From the NCBI GenBank assembly GCA_002790835.1, contig PFVX01000021.1:1-64000 (forward strand): a DNA stretch of 64,000 nt, read 5' to 3'. The stretch comes from a bacterium CG_4_9_14_3_um_filter_65_15 (GTDB taxonomy: Bacteria; Krumholzibacteriota; Krumholzibacteriia; LZORAL124-64-63). Both the position numbers and the translations under genes were made by a program. Below, piece after piece: positions 59,255 through 64,000 of this stretch (its first letter is position 1; the number at the start of each line of letters is the position of its first letter). Below the pieces are notes generated by a model. The model searched no databases and was not told where the DNA came from. It saw only the letters and a program-made list of their open reading frames with translations.

Positions 59255-60256
59255 CTACTTGACCTCCCAAACATCCTTGGTATAAAGCAGATCCTTCAGG
59301 CTGCCCTCGCCCTTGGTGCCGGTCACGGCGCCCACCTGGTCCCAGACCTGCTGGTCCAGGGTCGGCCGGGACACGCTCCGCAGCACACCCATCGGCCGCG
59401 GCATGTTCGGGTCGTTGTCCAGCTGGGACATGACGAAGGCCGGGCCCGGGGATTCGTGGGTCGGATCCCAGACCGAAGCATCCTCGGCCGAACAGATCTC
59501 GATCTTGCAACCGTCGGTCTTCAGACCCTTGTCCTGGTCCTTGCCGAAGATCATCTTCTCGCCCGCCACCAGGTTGACGGTCTCCTCGTCGCGGACAGCT
59601 TTCTCAGTCCAGGACTTGAAGGCGCCGTCGTTGAAGATCACGCAGTTCTGCCAGACCTCAACGAAAGCGGCTCCCTTGTGCTCGGCGGCCGCGCGCAGCA
59701 CGGTCTTCATGTGCTTGGGGTTCACGTCCATGGTGCGGGCCACGAAGGTCGCTCCCGCTCCCAGAGCCAGCTGGATGGGGTTGAACGGCGCATCCAGCGA
59801 ACCGTAGGGCGAAGTCTTGGTCCGTTGCCCCATGGGCGTGGTCGGGGAGTACTGCCCCTTGGTCAGACCGTAGATCTCGTTGTTGAACAGGATGATCTTC
59901 ATGTCCACGTTGCGGCGCAGGGAGTGGATCATGTGGTTGCCGCCGATGGACAGGCCGTCGCCGTCACCGGTGATGACCCACACCGAAAGGTCGGGGTTGG
60001 CCACCTTCACACCGGTGGCGATGGCGTTGGCCCGACCGTGGATACTGTGCATCCCATAGGTCTCCATGTAGTAGGGGAAACGACTGGAACAGCCGATGCC
60101 CGACACGATCACGAAGTTCTCCTGGGGCACGCCCATGTCGGCCATAGTGGCCTGGACGCCGCTGAGGATGGAGTAGTCGCCGCACCCGGGGCACCACCGC
60201 ACCTCCTGGTCGGACTTGAAGTCCTTGGCTTTCAGTTGCTGCAGCTCACTCATCAC
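59255..60256 (-). CDS. korB: 2-oxoacid:ferredoxin oxidoreductase, beta subunit (KorB)
   Basis: A 333-residue thiamine-diphosphate-binding subunit. RWCPGCGDYSILSGVQATMA opens with the cluster-region cysteines, SGIGCSSRFPYYMETYGMHS is the family loop, and VITGDGDGLSIGGNHMIHSLRRN with IILFNNEIYGLTKGQYSPTT is the TPP/magnesium motif (GDG-x25-NN-like). It transfers electrons from oxidative decarboxylation of 2-oxoglutarate or pyruvate to ferredoxin, or runs in reverse to fix CO2. It overlaps korA by four bases (ATGA). Confidence 0.93.
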   Translation of the reverse strand: MMSELQQLKAKDFKSDQEVRWCPGCGDYSILSGVQATMADMGVPQENFVIVSGIGCSSRFPYYMETYGMHSIHGRANAIATGVKVANPDLSVWVITGDGDGLSIGGNHMIHSLRRNVDMKIILFNNEIYGLTKGQYSPTTPMGQRTKTSPYGSLDAPFNPIQLALGAGATFVARTMDVNPKHMKTVLRAAAEHKGAAFVEVWQNCVIFNDGAFKSWTEKAVRDEETVNLVAGEKMIFGKDQDKGLKTDGCKIEICSAEDASVWDPTHESPGPAFVMSQLDNDPNMPRPMGVLRSVSRPTLDQQVWDQVGAVTGTKGEGSLKDLLYTKDVWEVK

Positions 60257-62094
60257 TTCTCCTCCAGGATCTCGGCGAAATGGGCCTTCAATTCGCGGGC
60301 CCGGAAAGGCTTGCCCATCACCTTGCTGAACTTCTTGAACCGATAATCAGGATACTCACTCTGCAGCAGGCGCGCCAACTGGCCCATGTTCATCTCGGGC
60401 ACGACGATCTTCTTGTAACGGGAGAAGATCTCGTCCAGTCCCTGTGGCAGCGGCCAGATGTGGCGCAGGTGCAGGTGGGCCACGGTCACCCCCTCCTTGT
60501 GCAGGCGCTCGACCGCGGCGCGCGTGGCGCCCATGGTCGATCCCCAGGCGACGACCAGCAGGTCGCCGCTCTCGGCGCCGTGGGGCTGGGGCGTGGGAAT
60601 GGAATCCCGGATGCCCATGATCTTGGCCTCACGGATCTCCGTCATCTTCATGTGGTTCTCGGGATCGTAACTCACGTTCCCGGTCACCGCGTCCTTCTCC
60701 AGCCCGCCGATGCGGTGCATGAGGCCCGGTGTGCCGGGCTTGGCCCAGTTGCGGGCCAGCTTCTCATCGCGGCTGTACGGGGAGAATCCCTCGGGATCGG
60801 TCGCGAACTCCACCGGGAAGGGTTTCAGCTCGTCGATCACGGGCAGCTTCCAGGGCTCGGCGCCGTTGGCGATGTAGTTGTCGCTCAGCAGCAGCACCGG
60901 AGTCATGTACTGCGTGGCGATGCGACAAGCCTCGACGGCGCAGTCGAAGGCGTCCGAAGGCGTCGCGCAGGCGATGACCGGGATGGGGGCCTCGCCGTTG
61001 CGACCGAACATGGCCTGCAACAGGTCCGACTGCTCCACCTTGGTCGGCAGTCCGGTGGACGGCCCGCCGCGCTGCACGTCGACGATCACCAGGGGAAGCT
61101 CGGTGATCACGGCCAGACCCGCGGCCTCGGTCTTGAGGGCCAGCCCCGGACCCGAGGTCGTGGTCATGCCCAGACGGCCGGCGAAGGAAGCGCCGATGGC
61201 CGTGCAGATACCGGCGATCTCGTCCTCCATCTGGCAGGTGATCACGTCGTAGTTCTTCAGCAGGGACATGTGCTGCAGGATGTCCGTGGCCGGGGTGATG
61301 GGATACGACCCCAGGAAGGCCTTGAGCCCCGCCAGACGCGCACCCGCAACCAGCCCGATGGCCAGGGCCTCGTTGCCCATGATGTTGCGATAGGTGCCCT
61401 TGGGCGCGTTCTCGACCTTGGGCACCTCGTAGTGCCCCTGGAACAGGCGCAGCAACTCGCCGTGGTTGTACCCGGCCTTCAGGGCCTTGGTGTTGGCTTC
61501 GGCCAGCTCGGGCTTTTTCGCGAACTTCTCCTTGAGCCACTCCATGGTGGGCTCCAGCGGGCGGCTGTACAGCCAGTAGACCATGCCCAGGGTGTAGAAG
61601 TTCTTGCAGCGCAGCTTGTCCTTCTTGGACAGCTCGGTGTCGGCCAGGGCCTCCATGGTGCGCTGGTTGATGTCTTCCTTCACCACGCGGTAGCCCGACA
61701 GGGTGCCGTCGGTCAGCGGGTTGCTGTCCAGACCGGCCTTCTTCAGGTCCGACTCGGTGAAGGCACCGGTGTTGACCAGGAGGATCCCGCCGGGCTTCAG
61801 ATCCTTGTAGTTGGTGATCAACGCCGCAGGGTTCATGGCCACCAGCACGCTGGGGTCGTCGCCCGGGGTGTAGATATCACGGGAACTGAAGTGGATCTGG
61901 TAACCCGAGACGCCGGCACGGGTGCCGGCCGGGGCGCGGATTTCGGCGGGGAAATCCGGAAAAGTCGCCAGATCGTTGCCCACCGTCGCGGTCGTTGCGG
62001 TGAACTGCATGCCCGTCAGCTGCATGCCGTCGCCGGAGTCGCCGGCGAAACGGATCGTCACGTCATCTTGCCTGGTGAGTTCTTCGGAAGACAT
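60253..62094 (-). CDS. korA: 2-oxoacid:ferredoxin oxidoreductase, alpha subunit with fused gamma domain (KorA)
   Basis: A 613-residue subunit. Residues 1-190 are the gamma domain (RFAGDSGDGMQLTGMQF, DFPAEIRAPAGTRAGVSGYQ); the pyrimidine-binding alpha domain follows (GNEALAIGLVAGARLAGLK, SYPITPATDILQHMS, TTSGPGLALKTEAAGLAVI, VIVDVQRGGPSTGLPTKVEQSD). The C-terminal domain has LLVVAWGSTMGATRAAVERL and HLRHIWPLPQGLDEIF. This alpha-gamma fusion with a separate beta subunit is the usual two-gene Kor layout. The specific 2-oxoacid is not assured; 2-oxoglutarate is common for this type. Confidence 0.93.
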   Translation of the reverse strand: MSSEELTRQDDVTIRFAGDSGDGMQLTGMQFTATTATVGNDLATFPDFPAEIRAPAGTRAGVSGYQIHFSSRDIYTPGDDPSVLVAMNPAALITNYKDLKPGGILLVNTGAFTESDLKKAGLDSNPLTDGTLSGYRVVKEDINQRTMEALADTELSKKDKLRCKNFYTLGMVYWLYSRPLEPTMEWLKEKFAKKPELAEANTKALKAGYNHGELLRLFQGHYEVPKVENAPKGTYRNIMGNEALAIGLVAGARLAGLKAFLGSYPITPATDILQHMSLLKNYDVITCQMEDEIAGICTAIGASFAGRLGMTTTSGPGLALKTEAAGLAVITELPLVIVDVQRGGPSTGLPTKVEQSDLLQAMFGRNGEAPIPVIACATPSDAFDCAVEACRIATQYMTPVLLLSDNYIANGAEPWKLPVIDELKPFPVEFATDPEGFSPYSRDEKLARNWAKPGTPGLMHRIGGLEKDAVTGNVSYDPENHMKMTEIREAKIMGIRDSIPTPQPHGAESGDLLVVAWGSTMGATRAAVERLHKEGVTVAHLHLRHIWPLPQGLDEIFSRYKKIVVPEMNMGQLARLLQSEYPDYRFKKFSKVMGKPFRARELKAHFAEILEEK

Positions 62095-62355
62095 GGCTTC
62101 GAAGTCGCCTCCTTACCCTCGCTGCGCGCCGGGGCGCGGGACAGTCGAGGGAATCGGGTAAAAAATTCCGCCAGGCTGCAGATTTGCAGCAGGGCAAGCA
62201 CACGCAGGGGCCGGAGCTTCCGCCGGACCCCCGCGTGTAGGACTTCATCGGCAAAAGGTACGCCAGGGCACCTGCAGATGCCAGAAGTTACAAATCTATT
62301 TTTTCCCAAACCGTTCCCGGTTGATTTTCGTCATTTTTTCGCCTATGCTTCCGCC
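62095..62355. promoter_or_regulatory. Divergent control region between korA and dnaE2-like genes
   Basis: On the plus strand TTGATT (62321-62326), 17 bases, then TATGCT (62344-62349) predicts a start at about 62356, exactly the ATG, so that message would be leaderless. A near-perfect hairpin ACACGC-x-GGGG / CCCC-x-GCGTGT spans 62200-62238 (eight-base loop), and a GCTGC/GCAGC pair lies at about 62175-62190. For korA only GGAGG near 62110 is clear. Confidence 0.5.
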
Positions 62356-64000
62356 ATGATCCACCTGCACGTCCACAGCCATTACTCCCTGCTCTGCGGC
62401 GCCGCCTCCCCGGCCGAGCTGGTTGCGCGCGCCGCCGAGCTGGATTTCCCGGCCCTCGCCCTGACCGACCTGAACAACCTGCACGGCGCGGTGGTCTTCC
62501 AGAAAGCCTGCGCCGAGGCGGGACTGCGCCCCATTCTCGGGGTGGAGATCACCGGTGATGCCCCCCGAGAGACCGACCCGGTGCGCTTGATTCCCGACTC
62601 GCTTGCTCCCGGGCGTGTGCGCGCGGTGCTGCTGGCGCGCGATGAGAGCGGCTACGCGGCCCTGTGTCGCCTGACGACCCTGCGGCAGGTGCGGCCCGAC
62701 TTCGACCTGCTGCGCGAGATGCCCGGTTTCCTGGACGCCGAGGGCAACGGCCTGTTCTGCCTCACCGATTCACCGGCCGTGCTCGCGGCCCTCGCCACAG
62801 CCGGCGGCCGCGACCTCCCTGCGCACACCCACGGCAGTCTGCGCGTGCTGCTGACGACGGCCGGCGGCCGGCTGGGCCCCGTGTACCGGAACCTGCGTCG
62901 ACTGGGCGACTGGGCCGAGGCGCACGGCGTGCCCGTGGTCGCCGGCGGCGACGTGTACGCCGTCACGACCGCCGACATGGCGCGCCAGCGCCTGCTGACG
63001 AGCATCCGCACCCTCAGCCCCCTGGAATCGGTGGCCGCAGGGTGCTGCGCCCCCTCCGGCGCCTGGTTGCGTTCGGCCGACGAGATGCGCACCCTGCTGG
63101 CCGAGTTCCCCACGGCCTGCCCCGAGACCCGCACGATCGCCGAACAGTGTCGGTTCCGGCACCGGTTGGGCGCGTGGCGCTATCCGGAATTCCCCGTGCC
63201 CGCCGGCGAGACCACCGAATCCTATCTCTGGAAGCTCTGCTTCGACGGCCTGCAGAAGCGCTACCGTCGGGTCACCAGCCGAGCCATGTCGCGCCTGCAG
63301 GAAGAGATCGGCGTGGTCGAGAAGCTGGGCTTCGCCGGCTACTTCCTCATCGTCTGGGACATCGTGCGCTACGCCGCCGATCACGGCATGCCCACGCTGG
63401 GCCGCGGTTCGGCCGCCAACTCGCTGATCTCCTACCTGCTGGGCATCACCCACGTCGACCCCCTGGCCCACGACCTCTACTTCCAGCGCTTCCTGAACCC
63501 CGAACGCATCTCGCCGCCGGACATCGACCTGGACTTCGGCTGGAAGGATCGCGACCGCGTGCTGGAATACGTGTACGACCGCTACGGCCGCGACCGCACC
63601 GCCATGATCTGCAACATCAACCGCTTCAGCGCGCGGTCGGGCTTCCGGGCCGCCGCCACGGCGCGCGGCTACGGCGACCACCGCCTGAGCCGCATCACCC
63701 GCCGCCTGCCCTGGCGCCTGCTGGACGAGGAGCCGATCGCGGCGCTGGCCCGGCGCCCCGAATCCGCCGGTCTACCCCTGGACCGCGAGCCCTACCGTTC
63801 CCTGCTGGAGCAGGCCCGCGACCTGGCCCACCGGCCGCGGCACCTGGGCATCCACGCCGGCGGCCTGGTCATCGCCGACCGTCCGCTGACCGACCTGTTT
63901 CCCCTGCAGTGGGCGCGCAAGGGCATCCTCATCAGCCAGCTGGACATGTATTCCATCGAGGACCTCGGCCTGGTGAAGATCGATCTTCTGGCCCAACGCG
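62356..64000 (+). CDS. DNA polymerase III alpha subunit, DnaE2/ImuC-like (runs off the window)
   Basis: The first 548 residues of a C-family DNA polymerase; the gene continues beyond the edge. The PHP domain starts MIHLHVHSHYSLLCGAASPAE. The palm has GRGSAANSLISYLLGITHVDPLA and SPPDIDLDFGWKDRDRVLEYV, where the catalytic Asp pair is PPDIDLDF; HLGIHAGGLVIADRPL follows. The 'GRGSAANS' and 'PPDIDLDF' forms resemble error-prone DnaE2/ImuC rather than replicative DnaE1, though the C-terminal part needed to decide is missing. It has no ribosome site; a promoter immediately upstream suggests a leaderless mRNA. Confidence 0.85.
   Translation, partial: MIHLHVHSHYSLLCGAASPAELVARAAELDFPALALTDLNNLHGAVVFQKACAEAGLRPILGVEITGDAPRETDPVRLIPDSLAPGRVRAVLLARDESGYAALCRLTTLRQVRPDFDLLREMPGFLDAEGNGLFCLTDSPAVLAALATAGGRDLPAHTHGSLRVLLTTAGGRLGPVYRNLRRLGDWAEAHGVPVVAGGDVYAVTTADMARQRLLTSIRTLSPLESVAAGCCAPSGAWLRSADEMRTLLAEFPTACPETRTIAEQCRFRHRLGAWRYPEFPVPAGETTESYLWKLCFDGLQKRYRRVTSRAMSRLQEEIGVVEKLGFAGYFLIVWDIVRYAADHGMPTLGRGSAANSLISYLLGITHVDPLAHDLYFQRFLNPERISPPDIDLDFGWKDRDRVLEYVYDRYGRDRTAMICNINRFSARSGFRAAATARGYGDHRLSRITRRLPWRLLDEEPIAALARRPESAGLPLDREPYRSLLEQARDLAHRPRHLGIHAGGLVIADRPLTDLFPLQWARKGILISQLDMYSIEDLGLVKIDLLAQR

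Noticed and set aside
54341-59257. Integron attC sites
   Set aside because: The hairpins follow single genes like attC sites, but lack the RYYYAAC/GTTRRRY core sites, have perfect locus-specific arms instead of imperfect ones, and no integrase or cassette array is present.

Overview
This 64 kb window is a stretch of bacterial chromosome with tightly packed genes, many sharing 4-base ATGA start/stop overlaps. Most of it is high in G+C; the polysaccharide genes at the left end are visibly poorer. No rRNA, tRNA, CRISPR array or intact transposase was seen. Several features suggest an uncultured lineage of the FCB-like part of the tree (Eisenbacteria/Krumholzibacteria-type): large secreted proteases ending in a 'YPNPFNP'/FlgD-like C-terminal domain, PKD-repeat proteins, a two-subunit 2-oxoacid:ferredoxin oxidoreductase, a type-3 prolyl-tRNA synthetase and a bacterial topoisomerase VI. 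That placement is inference.

Layout. (1) 124-8357, minus strand: a seven-gene polysaccharide operon. In transcription order it encodes a BY-kinase-like ATPase without its Walker lysine, a Wza-type export lipoprotein, a Wzz-type chain-length protein, a Wzy/ligase-type membrane protein, an ExeA-like AAA ATPase fused to SPOR, and two GT4 glycosyltransferases. A TTGACA-type promoter precedes it. (2) 8668-13842: a sugar aminotransferase, an alkaline-phosphatase-fold (sulfatase-like) enzyme, and an MBOAT/SGNH pair for polysaccharide O-acylation. (3) 13880-24884: a secreted protein, topoisomerase VI (B subunit, M32 carboxypeptidase, A subunit), a Nudix protein, a methyltransferase, malate dehydrogenase and a secreted M14 carboxypeptidase. 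(4) 24881-28870, minus: phosphodiester-glycosidase-like lipoprotein, alpha/beta hydrolase, S9 peptidase, zinc-ribbon membrane protein. (5) 29016-37660, plus: a binding-protein-like lipoprotein, histidine kinase and NtrC-type regulator with overlapping genes, then an SppA-type protease with a long N-terminal extension and a membrane-anchored TPR protein behind a sigma-54-like promoter and repeated GTGTCC palindromes. (6) 37730-44810, minus: RRM protein, DsbD-N-like lipoprotein, aromatic-amino-acid-decarboxylase-like enzyme, HAD phosphatase, acylphosphatase, two envelope proteins and PdxT/PdxS. (7) 45118-49329: two secreted proteins, the second a six-PKD subtilisin. (8) 49405-57816: DinB, MarR with a perfect palindromic operator, two decayed gene remnants, ProRS, HDOD protein, methyltransferase, LipA, MBL hydrolase and SfsA. 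(9) 58126-64000: a papain-like peptidase, KorA/KorB and the start of a DnaE2-like polymerase.

The most unusual signal is a set of three long hairpins (19569-19669, 54341-54437, 59161-59242), each sitting at the 3' end of a gene. Their 27-34 bp arms are specific to each locus and in one case copy the end of the neighbouring gene. Two share a 28-base core that differs only at two positions, and those two changes compensate each other in an inner stem. This looks like an arm-variable, core-conserved element that I do not recognise. Two secreted proteins also share a short C-terminal motif ([WF]Gx[IV]Kxx[YF]R-stop) that may be a sorting tag.
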